DNA of 64,000 nucleotides from Lachnospiraceae bacterium Zagget2 (GCA_001941045.1 MSHD01000007.1:135626-199625); one strand, 5' to 3'; positions 24,373 through 33,983 are shown, counted from the first letter of the stretch. Numbers and translations are program-made. The notes: generated by a model not told the origin, from the sequence alone.

Positions 24373-25779
24373 ATGGAATGGAGCAAGTATGTGCTGGCGT
24401 TACTGGTGGGAGGCTGCTTCCTGATTCTTTTCGGGAGAAAGGGCGATGGCAGAGACAAGTGGATACTGGGAGGGGCGGCGGGCGCTTCTCTGGCAGCGAT
24501 GGAGCTGATTGTGGAATATATGCTGCTGCGGCCTTTCTGGGAACGGGCGCTCAGCGTAATGCGGGGCGGCGCCGTGTTCTCCGCGATCGTGCTGCTGGGC
24601 TATGTGCGCGAGTGGCTGGGAACGCGCGGCAGCAGAACAGAGGAGCGCGAAGCGGTCCATCCGATCCGGCAGTGGATAGAGGAGTGTCAGGAAAGTTTTG
24701 ACCAGCTTTCGCGGAGCTTCTCTCTGGAACCGCAGCCGGCGGAAGGGCTGGACCGCGGAGAGCGGCTTCTGCAGAACCGCCTGCAGGAAAGTCGTCTGGC
24801 TGCGGCGGGGCAGATTCATGAAATGAGTCAGATCCTGACCGGGGCCATGGAGCGAATCTATGGAACCCGGGAGGATGAAGAACTGGAGCAGGAGATTGGA
24901 AAACGTCTGCGGCTTATGGGCGTACAGGTGCAGAAGGTATTCTTCTACGGGCCGAGAGGGCGGAAGCGGCAGGTCTATGTGACAATGCAGACGAGGCGGA
25001 AGATCTGCGTGCCGGTCCGGAAAGTGGCCGACGTTCTCACGGAACTGCTGGACTGCGAGATGATGGCGGCGCGCGACAGCCGCACGTTTGTCGGACAGGA
25101 GCGGATCACGGTACTGTTTGTGGAGGGGACTGCATACAATGTGCTTTATGGGGTTCAGAAATCGGTACGGCAGGGAGAGCCGGTGTCGGGGGATAATTTT
25201 TCCGTATTCTGGCTGCCGGAGGGAAAATTCTACGCGGGACTCTCCGACGGGATGGGCTCCGGAATCCGGGCCTGCTCGCAGAGCGAGACCGTGCTTGACC
25301 TGCTCGAACAGTTCCTCGAAGCCGGATTTTCCAAGGAGACCGCGATCCGGATGATCAATTCGTCGATCGTGCTGCAGCCGGATACGCGGGTGCTTTCGAC
25401 TGTAGACCTGGCTTCGATCGATCTTTATTCCGGCGTGTGTGAGTTTCTGAAAATAGGATCTGCGCCAAGCTTTCTGAAGAAGGAAAACAGCGTGGAGTGT
25501 ATCCGCAGCGCAAGTCTCCCGGCCGGCGCGATGGGACAGCTGACGTTTGAGCCCTGCCGTATCCGCATGTATGACGGAAATCTGCTCTTTCTGGTGACGG
25601 ACGGCGTGTTGAGCGCGCTGCCGGCAGGAGAAGAGGAAAGGACGCTGCGTGAACTGATTGCAAGGTTGCCGGTGGGAACGCCTTCCCAGACGGCGCAGCG
25701 TCTGCTTGAACAGGTGCGTTCTTATGGGGAGGGGACGGACGATATGACTGTGCTCGTCGCAGGGATCTGGAAAAGATAG
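24373..25779 (+). CDS. spoIIE: stage II sporulation protein E, short form
   Basis: A 468-residue protein whose C-terminal half is the SpoIIE PP2C-type phosphatase (GDNFSVFWLPEGKFYAGLSDGMGSG near residue 275, LLFLVTDGVLSAL near 400, GTDDMTVLVAG at the end). In Bacillus it dephosphorylates SpoIIAA to release sigma F and interacts with FtsZ. The N-terminus has only about two to three hydrophobic segments in the first 80 residues, against ten in Bacillus SpoIIE of over 800 residues. Identity is supported by position between divIC and tilS and by the Spo0A-type promoter. Confidence 0.9.
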   Translation: MEWSKYVLALLVGGCFLILFGRKGDGRDKWILGGAAGASLAAMELIVEYMLLRPFWERALSVMRGGAVFSAIVLLGYVREWLGTRGSRTEEREAVHPIRQWIEECQESFDQLSRSFSLEPQPAEGLDRGERLLQNRLQESRLAAAGQIHEMSQILTGAMERIYGTREDEELEQEIGKRLRLMGVQVQKVFFYGPRGRKRQVYVTMQTRRKICVPVRKVADVLTELLDCEMMAARDSRTFVGQERITVLFVEGTAYNVLYGVQKSVRQGEPVSGDNFSVFWLPEGKFYAGLSDGMGSGIRACSQSETVLDLLEQFLEAGFSKETAIRMINSSIVLQPDTRVLSTVDLASIDLYSGVCEFLKIGSAPSFLKKENSVECIRSASLPAGAMGQLTFEPCRIRMYDGNLLFLVTDGVLSALPAGEEERTLRELIARLPVGTPSQTAQRLLEQVRSYGEGTDDMTVLVAGIWKR

Positions 25780-25804
25780 ATTGCAATTTTGCAGGATTTT
25801 TCTT

Positions 25805-27256
25805 ATGATGAATACTATGAAGAAAAAAGTATTCTCATATCTGGAAAAATGGAAAATGCTGCCTGAGGGGACGGATGTGCTCGTTGGTTTTTCAGGAGGC
25901 CCGGACTCCGCGGCGTTGCTGGCTCTGCTCCATGAATACGGGAGGCTGCATGGGAACCGGGTTCTGGCGGTTCATGTGCACCATGGCATCCGGGGAGAAA
26001 GCGCGGACCGGGATCTCGCGTTCTGCGAGGACTTCTGCAGGGAGCGTGAGATTCCCTTCCGTGCATATCGCCGTGATGTGCCAGAACTGGCAAAGTCGGA
26101 AGCCCTGAGCCTTGAAGAGGCGGGGCGAAAGGCCCGCTATGAAGTGTTCCGGCAGTGCATGGAAGAAGGGTATGGCATGCGGACGGCGCTCGCGCATCAT
26201 CAGAATGACCAGGCGGAGACGATGCTGTTCCGACTGATGCGCGGCACAGGCCTGAAGGGACTTGGCGGTATGAGACCGGTGAGCCTGCCGTATATCCGCC
26301 CCCTGCTCTGCGTTGGACGGGAGGAGATTCTGCGCTGGCTTAAGCAGGAAACGATTCCCTGGGTGGAAGATGAGAGCAATGCGGATCTGTCCTATGAGAG
26401 AAATCGTATCCGTCATCAATTGCTTGCCCCGATGGAAGAGATCCGGCCCGGCAGCCCGGCGCGCATGGCCGCTGCAGCGGAGCGGTTTCAGGAGGACGAG
26501 GATTTCCTGGAACAGATGACGGAGCGTGCCTGGGAAAGCTGTGTCGATGAGGTGGAGTGGGGCTGTGATATCATGTTTACTCCTTTCGTAGAACTTCATT
26601 CGGCAATCCAGAAGAGACTGGCGTTGCGCTGCATAGAGAAACTGAAGGGAGACGCCCGTGATCTCACGGCAGTTCACGCGGAGCAGGTCTGCGCACTCGT
26701 GACGGGAAGGCGAGGCAGCAGGATCGCATTGCCGGGAGGCATTTACGCGGAACTGGGTTACGGGGAGATTTCTCTGCGAAAAGTGAAGAAAAGAGCACAG
26801 GTTTCCACACCGATCCCTGTCATGCAGGACGATTCTGTGCATTTTGAAAGGCATGAATTTCTGGGGGAGATCTTCTCCTTTTCCCTGGAAGCTGCGGGAA
26901 AAAATGAGAAAATTTCCACAAATTGCTATACGAAGTGGTTTGATTATGATAAAATCAAAGAAGGAGCAGTCCTTCGTACCAGGCGTCCGGGGGACTATCT
27001 GGCAAACGGGAAAGGCTCTCACAAGAAGCTGAAGGATTATCTGATCGACTGTAAGGTGCCGCGCGAAAAACGTGATAAATGCATTCTGCTGGCGGACGGC
27101 AGTCATGTGATCTGGGCAGTCGGTCTGCGTATCAGCGAGGATTACAAGGTGAGCAGCCGGACGGAGAGAATTCTGAAGGTACGAAGAGAAGAACGCGGAG
27201 GAATGAGCGATGGAAAAGCATCATGTGGAAACCATGTTGTCGGAGCAGGAGATTGA
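25805..27256 (+). CDS. tilS: tRNA(Ile)-lysidine synthetase
   Basis: A 483-residue enzyme that converts the wobble cytidine of tRNA-Ile (CAU) to lysidine. The PP-loop SGGPDSAALL is near residue 30, followed by HVHHGIRGESA and the ALAHHQNDQAET motif; the C-terminal TilS domain ends with CILLADGSHVIWAVG. ATG 25805 has AGGA 8 bp upstream. The 3' end overlaps hpt by 47 bp, in a different frame. Confidence 0.95.
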   Translation: MMNTMKKKVFSYLEKWKMLPEGTDVLVGFSGGPDSAALLALLHEYGRLHGNRVLAVHVHHGIRGESADRDLAFCEDFCREREIPFRAYRRDVPELAKSEALSLEEAGRKARYEVFRQCMEEGYGMRTALAHHQNDQAETMLFRLMRGTGLKGLGGMRPVSLPYIRPLLCVGREEILRWLKQETIPWVEDESNADLSYERNRIRHQLLAPMEEIRPGSPARMAAAAERFQEDEDFLEQMTERAWESCVDEVEWGCDIMFTPFVELHSAIQKRLALRCIEKLKGDARDLTAVHAEQVCALVTGRRGSRIALPGGIYAELGYGEISLRKVKKRAQVSTPIPVMQDDSVHFERHEFLGEIFSFSLEAAGKNEKISTNCYTKWFDYDKIKEGAVLRTRRPGDYLANGKGSHKKLKDYLIDCKVPREKRDKCILLADGSHVIWAVGLRISEDYKVSSRTERILKVRREERGGMSDGKASCGNHVVGAGD

Positions 27257-27737
27257 CGCGCGGATTCAGGAGCTGGGCAGGGAGATCAGCTGTGATTATG
27301 CGGGAAAGACGATTCATCTGATCTGCATTCTGAAGGGGAGCGTATACTTCACCTGTGAGCTGGCGAAGCGCATCACAATACCGGTCACAATGGATTTCAT
27401 GCAGTGTTCGAGCTATGGTGCCGCCACGAAGTCCAGCGGCGTTGTGAAGCTGGATAAAGATCTTGACGAGCCGATTACCGACCGGCATGTGCTGATTATT
27501 GAAGACATCATCGATTCCGGGCGGACGCTGAACCATCTGAAAAAACTGCTCGCCCAGAGAAACCCGGCCAGTTTGAAAATATGTACCCTGCTCGACAAGC
27601 CGGACCGGCGCGTGGTCGATGTGGATGTGGAATATGTAGGATTTCAGATCGAGGATAAATTTGTAGTGGGTTATGGACTGGATTACGATCAACAGTACAG
27701 GAACCTGCCATATATAGGTGTGGTAAACTTTGACTGA
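27210..27737 (+). CDS. hpt: hypoxanthine(-guanine) phosphoribosyltransferase
   Basis: A 175-residue purine salvage enzyme. The PRPP-binding loop is VLIIEDIIDSGRTL near residue 95; the N-terminal ILKGSVYF and the C-terminal VGYGLDYDQQYRNLPYIG are typical. GGAGGA is 7 bp upstream of the start. The order tilS-hpt-ftsH is conserved in Firmicutes. Confidence 0.97.
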   Translation: MEKHHVETMLSEQEIDARIQELGREISCDYAGKTIHLICILKGSVYFTCELAKRITIPVTMDFMQCSSYGAATKSSGVVKLDKDLDEPITDRHVLIIEDIIDSGRTLNHLKKLLAQRNPASLKICTLLDKPDRRVVDVDVEYVGFQIEDKFVVGYGLDYDQQYRNLPYIGVVNFD

Positions 27738-27755
27738 CAGGAGGATAAAGGCAGT

Positions 27756-29579
27756 TTGAACAGACAACAATGGAAAGGAATCGGCACTTATCTGCTGTTT
27801 TTCCTGGTAATTTGCGCCGTACTGGTCTTCTTTGAAAATCAGATGGACGAGAGCACGGCTTACACTTACCAGCAGTTTGAAAAGGTCATGGAGGACGGGG
27901 AGATCGTCAGCGCGGTGATTACGCCGAATCAGGAGACGCCCACGGGTACCGTGACCTACGTCCTGACGGATGGCTCCACGAAGACGACGGAAGTGCTGAA
28001 TACGGAGACGATTGAGGAGCGCTTTTCTGAGCTTGACATTGCCTATGATATTGGCGAGGTGAAGCAGTCAGGCTTTTTTGAGACCTATGGTTTTTCGCTG
28101 ATTCTCTGCGCGATCCTGATTTTCTATGTGGTCATGACCATGGGCAGAAATGGCGGCGGCAGCAATGCGCGAATGATGGACTTCGGCAAGAGTCATGCGC
28201 AGATGGCAAATGGCGGCGATACGCAGGTCGGTTTCCGCGATGTGGCAGGTCTGGAGGAGGAGAAGGGCGAACTCGAGGAGATTGTCGATTTTCTGCGCAA
28301 TCCTGCGCGTTACACTGCGGTTGGCGCGCGCATCCCGAAAGGCGTGCTCCTGATAGGAGCTCCCGGCACCGGCAAGACGCTGATCGCGAAGGCGGTGGCC
28401 GGAGAGGCCGGCGTGCCGTTCTTCAGCATCTCCGGTTCTGATTTTGTGGAGATGTTCGTGGGCGTCGGCGCGTCCCGTGTGCGCGATCTGTTCCAGAATG
28501 CAAAGAAGAACGCCCCCTGTATCGTGTTCATTGATGAGATTGATGCGGTCGCCAGGCGCCGCGGCACCGGCATGGGCGGCGGACACGACGAGCGGGAGCA
28601 GACGCTGAATCAGCTTCTCGTGGAGATGGACGGTTTCGGAGTCAATGAAGGCATTATTGTCATGGCCGCGACGAACCGGGTGGACATCCTTGACCCGGCG
28701 ATCATGCGTCCCGGGCGTTTTGACCGGAAGATCGGTGTGAGCCGTCCGGATGTGAAGGGCCGAGAAGATATCCTGAAGGTACACGCAAAAAACAAACCGC
28801 TCGGCGACGATGTGGATCTTCACCAGATCGCACAGACGACGGCGGGCTTCACCGGGGCCGATCTGGAGAATCTGCTGAACGAAGCCGCGATCGTGGCGGC
28901 GAGAGAGGGGCGCACCTTTATTGTGCAGGCTGATATTCAGAAGGCCTTTATCAAGGTGGGCATCGGCTCGGAGAAGAAGAGCCGCGTGATGTCCGAGAAG
29001 GAGAAGCGCATCACGGCTTACCACGAAGCGGGACATGCGATTCTGTTCCACCTGCTTCCCGATGTGGGACCGGTCTATACGGTGTCCATTATTCCGACCG
29101 GCATGGGCGCTGCGGGTTATACGATGCCGCTTCCGGAGAAGGACGAGATGTTTGAGACGCGCGGCAGAATGCTGCAGAATATCATTGTCGATCTTGGCGG
29201 CCGCGTGGCGGAGGAGCTTGTCTTTGACGATATTACGACCGGCGCGTCTCAGGATATCAAGCAGGCGACCTCGCTTGCAAAGTCCATGGTGACGAAGTAC
29301 GGCATGTCCGAAAAGCTCGGCCTGATCCGCTACGGCGACGATGAGGAGGAGGTCTTCATCGGCCGCGATCTGGCTCATGCGAGGGGCTATGGCGAACAGG
29401 TGGCCGGCGAGATTGACCAGGAGGTCAAACGCATTATTGACGAGTGCTACAGCAAGGCAAAGAAGATGATTACAGAGCACCGCGGGGTGCTGGACGCCTG
29501 TGCGGAGCTTCTGCTTGAGAAAGAAAAGATTGGACGCGAGGAGTTCGAAGCGCTTTTTGTGCAGAATAGACAAATTTGA
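27756..29579 (+). CDS. ftsH: ATP-dependent zinc metalloprotease FtsH
   Basis: A 607-residue membrane-bound AAA protease that degrades damaged membrane proteins and regulators. Two N-terminal helices (residues 8-25 and 110-128) flank a small outer domain. The AAA module has Walker A GAPGTGKT near residue 203 and Walker [10 protein letters not shown] near 258; the protease site is HEAGH near residue 425. The start is TTG at 27756 behind AGGAGGAT, 18 bp after hpt. Confidence 0.97.
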   Translation: MNRQQWKGIGTYLLFFLVICAVLVFFENQMDESTAYTYQQFEKVMEDGEIVSAVITPNQETPTGTVTYVLTDGSTKTTEVLNTETIEERFSELDIAYDIGEVKQSGFFETYGFSLILCAILIFYVVMTMGRNGGGSNARMMDFGKSHAQMANGGDTQVGFRDVAGLEEEKGELEEIVDFLRNPARYTAVGARIPKGVLLIGAPGTGKTLIAKAVAGEAGVPFFSISGSDFVEMFVGVGASRVRDLFQNAKKNAPCIVFIDEIDAVARRRGTGMGGGHDEREQTLNQLLVEMDGFGVNEGIIVMAATNRVDILDPAIMRPGRFDRKIGVSRPDVKGREDILKVHAKNKPLGDDVDLHQIAQTTAGFTGADLENLLNEAAIVAAREGRTFIVQADIQKAFIKVGIGSEKKSRVMSEKEKRITAYHEAGHAILFHLLPDVGPVYTVSIIPTGMGAAGYTMPLPEKDEMFETRGRMLQNIIVDLGGRVAEELVFDDITTGASQDIKQATSLAKSMVTKYGMSEKLGLIRYGDDEEEVFIGRDLAHARGYGEQVAGEIDQEVKRIIDECYSKAKKMITEHRGVLDACAELLLEKEKIGREEFEALFVQNRQI

Positions 29580-29603
29580 GGTCTCATTTTTGTGAAGTTT
29601 GTG

Positions 29604-29632
29604 TAGACTTCAATTGGAGTTTATGTTATTAT
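29604..29632 (+). promoter_or_regulatory. promoter-like sequence with no following ORF
   Basis: TAGACT, 17 bp, TATTAT with an upstream TGn extension. It lies just after ftsH and faces a terminator about 75 bp away, with no credible reading frame between. Confidence 0.45.
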
Positions 29633-29639
29633 ATCACTC

Positions 29640-29735
29640 GTAAACCCCCAATACATTTTTAGTTTTTGCTACACCCCATAAGAAACAAGAAATACCTTCT
29701 CCTAAAAAAGACAGCTTACCCCGCTGTCTTTTTTA
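29640..29735 (+). ncRNA. candidate small RNA between ftsH and the FGGY kinase gene
   Basis: A stretch of roughly 95 bases bounded by a promoter-like sequence and an intrinsic terminator and lacking an open frame. I recognise no known RNA family in it. It may instead be only the ftsH 3' untranslated region. Confidence 0.3.
29706..29735 (+). terminator. intrinsic terminator
   Basis: AAAAGACAGC, 7-nt loop, GCTGTCTTTT and further T residues. It ends the ftsH transcript and any small transcript starting after ftsH. Confidence 0.85.
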
Positions 29736-29745
29736 CTGTAAAGAT

Positions 29746-29774
29746 TTGTAAAGGGTTTCTGTCTGTGATAAACT
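29746..29774 (+). promoter_or_regulatory. sigma-A-like promoter for the FGGY kinase gene
   Basis: TTGTAA, 17 bp, TAAACT, 35 bp before the start codon, which has a GGAGGG ribosome site. Confidence 0.6.
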
Positions 29775-29808
29775 ATTTTACAAAGAATGGATTTGGAGGG
29801 TATATTTC

Positions 29809-31407
29809 ATGGATAACGCAAAAGATACTATTATAAAAGGGAAAGCGATTCTTGGCATTGAACTGGGTTCCACGCGGATTAAGGGGGTTTTGATCGATGA
29901 ACAGAACGCGCCGATCGCGTCCGGAGCGTATGACTGGGAAAACCGGCTCGAGAATGGCGTCTGGACTTACTCGCTCGATGATGTCTGGAAAGGGCTCACC
30001 GCCTGCTATCAGGATCTGGCAAAAGATGTAAAGGAACGCTACGGCGTACCGGTCGAGCGTCTTGGAGCGATTGGTTTCAGCGCGATGATGCACGGCTACC
30101 TGGCCTTTGACAGGGACGGAAAGCAGCTGGCGCCGTTCCGCACCTGGAGAAATACGATCACGCAGGAGGCCTCGGAGAAGCTCTCGGAGCTCTTCGGTTT
30201 CCATATTCCACAGAGATGGAGCATCGCGCATCTGTATCAGGCCATGCTGAACGGGGAGCCGCATGTGAAAGATGTGGATTTCTTTACGACGCTGGACGGC
30301 TATGTTCACTGGCAGCTGACCGGGGAAAAGGTGCTGGGTGTCGGCAGCGCTTCCGGTATGTTTCCAATCGATTCCGCGACAAAGAATTATGACGCTACTA
30401 TGATACAGAAATTTGATAGACTGGCTTCGTCGGAGGGGTATTCCTGGAAGATCGGGGATCTGCTGCCGAAGGTATTGCTGGCCGGGGATTCTGCCGGTGT
30501 GCTGAGCGAGGAGGGTGCGAGAATACTGGATCCGACGGGAACGCTCCGGAGTGGCTGCCCGGTCTGCCCACCGGAAGGAGACGCAGGGACGGGTATGGCG
30601 GCGACCAACAGTGTGAAACTGCGCACGGGCAATGTTTCCGCAGGCACCTCTGTATTCGCGATGATCGTGCTGGAAAAACCGCTTAAGCGGGCACACGAGG
30701 AGATCGACATGGTGACAACGCCGGCCGGAGATGCGGTGGCGATGGTGCACTGCAACAACTGCACGTCAGATCTGAATGCCTGGGTCAGTATTTTCCGGGA
30801 GTTTGCACAGAGCTTCGGCGTGGAGGCGGATACGGACAGGCTGTATGGTACCCTGTACAATAAAGCGCTGGAAGGTGACAGGGACTGTGGAGGTCTTCTG
30901 TCCTACAATTATTATTCCGGTGAGCATATCACGGGCTTTGAAGAGGGACGTCCGCTGTTTGCCCGCACGCCGGACAGTCGGTTTACGCTGGCGAATTTCA
31001 TGCGCATGAACCTGTATTCTTCCCTTGGCGCATTGAAAGTGGGACTGGATATCCTCCAGAAGGAGGAAGATGTCGCAGTCGACAGGATTACCGGGCATGG
31101 CGGTCTGTTTAAGACAAAGGGCGTCGGACAGAAGATCCTTGCCGCGGCCATGAATGCCACCGTATCGGTCATGGAGACTGCGGGTGAGGGCGGTGCATGG
31201 GGAATTGCCCTTCTGGCCTCTTACATGCTCCGCAGAGAGACCGATGAGACACTGGAGGATTATCTCCAGAATAAGGTCTTCGGCGGTGATGAGGGTGTGA
31301 AGATGGATCCGGATCCGGAGGACGTGAAGGGGTTCGAGACATTCATGAGCCTCTACCGCGCAGGCCTGCCGATTGAGAGAGCCGCCGTGGACTCGATGAA
31401 GATGTAG
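29809..31407 (+). CDS. FGGY-family carbohydrate kinase
   Basis: A 532-residue sugar kinase of the FGGY (xylulokinase/ribulokinase/glycerol kinase) family, which phosphorylates a sugar or polyol with ATP. Seen are the first phosphate motif [15 protein letters not shown] near residue 17, [12 protein letters not shown] in the substrate region, and the adenosine-side motifs [12 protein letters not shown] and [13 protein letters not shown]. It is longer than a usual xylulokinase (about 490-500), so the substrate is not assigned. It stands apart from sugar transporters and is followed by a 2-hydroxyacid dehydrogenase. Confidence 0.88.
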   Translation: MDNAKDTIIKGKAILGIELGSTRIKGVLIDEQNAPIASGAYDWENRLENGVWTYSLDDVWKGLTACYQDLAKDVKERYGVPVERLGAIGFSAMMHGYLAFDRDGKQLAPFRTWRNTITQEASEKLSELFGFHIPQRWSIAHLYQAMLNGEPHVKDVDFFTTLDGYVHWQLTGEKVLGVGSASGMFPIDSATKNYDATMIQKFDRLASSEGYSWKIGDLLPKVLLAGDSAGVLSEEGARILDPTGTLRSGCPVCPPEGDAGTGMAATNSVKLRTGNVSAGTSVFAMIVLEKPLKRAHEEIDMVTTPAGDAVAMVHCNNCTSDLNAWVSIFREFAQSFGVEADTDRLYGTLYNKALEGDRDCGGLLSYNYYSGEHITGFEEGRPLFARTPDSRFTLANFMRMNLYSSLGALKVGLDILQKEEDVAVDRITGHGGLFKTKGVGQKILAAAMNATVSVMETAGEGGAWGIALLASYMLRRETDETLEDYLQNKVFGGDEGVKMDPDPEDVKGFETFMSLYRAGLPIERAAVDSMKM

Positions 31408-31424
31408 CGATCGCGAAGAAACCA

Positions 31425-31459
31425 GGGGGTGCGGCATGGAGATATGCGGTGCCCCTTTT
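31425..31459 (+). terminator. weak intrinsic terminator
   Basis: GGGGTGCGGCAT and ATGCGGTGCCCC form an imperfect 12-position stem with one mismatch and two G-U pairs, followed by TTTT. Confidence 0.45.
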
Positions 31460-31510
31460 CTGTATAAGCCCGCCTGATTGAGGGAAAGATAGTGAGTGGA
31501 GGAGATATGG

Positions 31511-32497
31511 ATGGAAAAGTTGAAAGCGGTAGTGCTGTATCCCTGTGACGATGCACAGCGGGTAATGATGGAGGAAACGGCAAAGGATCGCTGTGAGCTC
31601 CTGTTTGTCCCGCCGGATATGAGCTGTGAGGAGCGGCTGCCGATTCTTGAACAGGCAGACGTGATTTTCGGAGAGCCCGAGATCAGCGAGATTCTGCAGT
31701 GTCCGAAGCTCCGTTGGGTACAGATGAGCTGGGCGGGGACCGACAAATATACAAGAACCGAAGGTTTTCCGCGCGACAGGGTACAGCTGACCAGCGCGAA
31801 GGGCTGTTACAGTGTGGTGATCGCAGAATACATTCTTGCCGTATTGCTGGAGCTTTGCAGAAATCTGAAGCAGTATGCCGAAAATCAGGGAAGGCAGCAG
31901 TGGAAGAAACTGGGAACGACCACCCTGCTTTATGGAAAGCGCGCGTTGATTCTCGGAGCGGGGGATATCGGCACAGCCACCGCCGGACGGCTGCGGCCGT
32001 TCGAAGTCTATGTGACCGGTATGCGTCGGACGGAGCGGAATTATCCGGACTGTTTTGACCGGATGATTACCTTGGAAGAGCTGGATCAGGAGCTGCCGCA
32101 GGCGGACATCGTCATTGCCAGCCTTCCGGGTACGGCACAGACGGAAGGACTGCTGGATGGCAGGAGACTTCGCCTGATGAAGGAAGACGCACTCCTTGTC
32201 AATGTGGGCCGCGGCAGCCTGATTGATACAGATGCGCTGGTGAAGGTGCTGGAGGAAGGACATCTGGGCGGAGTGGCGCTGGATGTGGTGGCGCCGGAGC
32301 CGCTTCCGGAGGATCATCCGCTCTGGAAGTTTGAACGCGTCGTGATCACACCGCATGTCGCAGGCCAGAGTTTTGGCCTGTGCAAGGATACTGAGAATCG
32401 GATTATACAGTTGAGCTGCCGGAATCTGGAACGCTATCTGGACGGAAAGAAACCTGAAAACCTGGTTGATTTTGACACTGGCTACAGTTCCCTGTAG
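31511..32497 (+). CDS. D-2-hydroxyacid dehydrogenase
   Basis: A 328-residue NAD-dependent dehydrogenase, a different branch from the one at 11883. The Rossmann motif is GAGDIG near residue 149, and catalytic Arg, Glu and His are in NVGRGSL, APEPLPEDHP and TPHVAG. Start ATG 31511 has GGAGGA 6 bp upstream; an in-frame GTG at 31496 would remove the ribosome site. It follows the sugar kinase and precedes a small lipoprotein gene by 25 bp. Confidence 0.88.
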   Translation: MEKLKAVVLYPCDDAQRVMMEETAKDRCELLFVPPDMSCEERLPILEQADVIFGEPEISEILQCPKLRWVQMSWAGTDKYTRTEGFPRDRVQLTSAKGCYSVVIAEYILAVLLELCRNLKQYAENQGRQQWKKLGTTTLLYGKRALILGAGDIGTATAGRLRPFEVYVTGMRRTERNYPDCFDRMITLEELDQELPQADIVIASLPGTAQTEGLLDGRRLRLMKEDALLVNVGRGSLIDTDALVKVLEEGHLGGVALDVVAPEPLPEDHPLWKFERVVITPHVAGQSFGLCKDTENRIIQLSCRNLERYLDGKKPENLVDFDTGYSSL

Positions 32498-32522
32498 TTT
32501 ATTCTGAGGAGGGATGTGAAAA

Positions 32523-32876
32523 ATGGCAGGACGAAGATTTTTACTTATCATGATGCTGGCGTTGATGCTGGCGGCGATTGGCGGCTGCTCTTCCGGCGGA
32601 GGCACGTCGTCTGACAGCCAGACAGAATCCGCAGGCTCGGCGCAGACGGGAGAGGAAGCACGCTCGGTTCTGGCAGGAACGATCAGCGGAATCACAGACG
32701 GCGTCTTCACCGTCACGGATCAGGATGGCATCCCCTACGATTTTTACTTTGAGGGAGAGGCGCCGGACGGTCTGGAGGACATCACGGAGGGCGCATATGT
32801 GAAGGTTGTCTACACCGGGGATCTGTCCGAGACGGATGGTTTTGATGGTGAGGTTGTGTTGGTGGAGGAGCAGTAG
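32523..32876 (+). CDS. small lipoprotein of unknown function
   Basis: A 117-residue protein with a signal peptide and lipobox (LAAIGGC, Cys22), a Ser/Gly/Thr-rich linker and a small beta-rich domain (VLAGTISGITDGVFTVTDQDG; YVKVVYTGDL) that looks like an OB-like or SH3-like fold. No function is recognised. GAGGAGGG precedes the start. It ends its unit with a long hairpin terminator. Confidence 0.75.
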   Translation: MAGRRFLLIMMLALMLAAIGGCSSGGGTSSDSQTESAGSAQTGEEARSVLAGTISGITDGVFTVTDQDGIPYDFYFEGEAPDGLEDITEGAYVKVVYTGDLSETDGFDGEVVLVEEQ

Positions 32877-32896
32877 GAAGCATTCTCACAAAAAAA

Positions 32897-32945
32897 TGAG
32901 AAAACCCGAAAAAAGGGCTTGCTTTTTTCCGGGTTTTCTCATATA
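32897..32945 (+). terminator. long hairpin terminator before tRNA-Gln
   Basis: TGAGAAAACCCGAAAAAAG pairs with CTTTTTTCCGGGTTTTCTCA with one bulge, followed by an AT-rich run. Its 3' arm overlaps the tRNA promoter. Confidence 0.75.
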
Positions 32946-32947
32946 AT
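32919..32947 (+). promoter_or_regulatory. promoter of tRNA-Gln
   Basis: TTGCTT, 17 bp, TATAAT, 19 bp before the tRNA 5' end. The -35 and spacer lie within the 3' arm of the upstream terminator hairpin. Confidence 0.65.
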
Positions 32948-32965
32948 AACATTCGTTGAACACAT

Positions 32966-33037
32966 AGGGCTATCGCCAAACGGTAAGGCAACGGACTCTG
33001 ACTCCGTCATTTCCAGGTTCGAATCCTGGTAGCCCTG
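32966..33037 (+). tRNA. tRNA-Gln (anticodon CTG)
   Basis: A 72-nt cloverleaf: acceptor AGGGCTA/TAGCCCT with discriminator G, D arm GCC..GGC, anticodon stem ACGGA/TCCGT with loop CTCTGAC (anticodon CTG, reading CAG), and T arm CCAGG/CCTGG with loop TTCGAAT. The 3' CCA is not encoded. Confidence 0.95.
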
Positions 33038-33042
33038 CTCGA

Positions 33043-33076
33043 AAGACCCCGGCAGTGAGGACTGCCGGGGTCTTTT
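33043..33076 (+). terminator. intrinsic terminator after tRNA-Gln
   Basis: AAAGACCCCGGCAGT and ACTGCCGGGGTCTTTT form a near-perfect stem with a 4-nt loop. Confidence 0.9.
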
Positions 33077-33200
33077 CTCTCTGTTGGCATTGTATGAAGG
33101 TACATTTTTACGCGGACCGGAATGTAATAAAGAAGGTAAAGACATTGCGGTAAGCGGAAATTATCAGCGGCGCATGTGCCGGCAGAAAGTGAGGAAGATT

Positions 33201-33983
33201 ATGAGCAGCAAAGGAATTGACGTATCGAGCTATCAGGGCGTGATCAACTGGGGGAAGGTCGCTGACGCGGGCGTGCAGTTCGCGGTTCTGAAGGTGGTTC
33301 GGAAGGATCGGAACCCGGATAAACAGTTCGAGAACAACTGGGCAGGTGCGGCGGGGGCCGGCGTGCCGGTACAGGGTGTGTACAACTATTCCTACGCAGT
33401 GACAGTTGCAAAAGCGAGGCGGGACGCAAAGGCCGTGCTTGGTATTCTTGCCGGGCGCACGCCGATGGTGTGGCTGGATGTGGAGGACACTGTCGTGAAG
33501 GGACTGGGACAGACGCTGGCGAAGATCATCAACGCATACGGAGAGATCATTACAGCAGCTGGCTGCCGCTTCGGCGTGTACACCGGGCTGAGCTTCTACA
33601 ATTCCTATATCAAACCGTATGCGGATCGGATTACCTGTCCGTTCTGGATCGCGCGCTATCCGGGCAGCGCTTCCATGAGCATTACGGCAGATCCGAAAGA
33701 TTCTGAACGTCCCCGGATCGTGCACGATCTCTATGGCTGGCAGTATAGCCACAAGGGGCGCGTAGCCGGTGTCAGTGGTTATGTGGATCTGAATGAATTC
33801 TATATAGATGTTGAGATGGGGAAGGCGACATCGTCAGCTATGACCTATACCGTCAAATCCGGCGATACCCTATCTGCAATTGCGAAGAAGTATGGCACGA
33901 CAGTGAGTGCGATTGTGGCGCTGAACGGCTCGATTACAGACGCGGACCGGATTTACGTGAACCAGGTGATTCGGGTGAAGTAA
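33201..33983 (+). CDS. GH25 lysozyme with C-terminal LysM domain, no signal peptide
   Basis: A 260-residue peptidoglycan muramidase. The GH25 domain shows KGIDVSSYQG at the start and the acidic active-site strand VWLDVEDT near residue 92; DLYGWQYSHKG and GYVDLNEFY close the domain. A single LysM repeat (YTVKSGDTLSAIAKKYG to IYVNQVIRV) binds cell wall at the C-terminus. ATG 33201 has AGGA upstream; there is no export signal even if the open frame is extended to 33084. A lysin of this form is typical of prophage endolysins released by a holin, but no holin or phage gene is near. It may also be a mother-cell lysin. Confidence 0.87.
   Translation: MSSKGIDVSSYQGVINWGKVADAGVQFAVLKVVRKDRNPDKQFENNWAGAAGAGVPVQGVYNYSYAVTVAKARRDAKAVLGILAGRTPMVWLDVEDTVVKGLGQTLAKIINAYGEIITAAGCRFGVYTGLSFYNSYIKPYADRITCPFWIARYPGSASMSITADPKDSERPRIVHDLYGWQYSHKGRVAGVSGYVDLNEFYIDVEMGKATSSAMTYTVKSGDTLSAIAKKYGTTVSAIVALNGSITDADRIYVNQVIRVK

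Noticed and set aside
28068-29573. 501-codon - strand open frame opposite ftsH
   Set aside because: It mirrors a perfectly conserved ftsH and has no ribosome site or recognisable domain.
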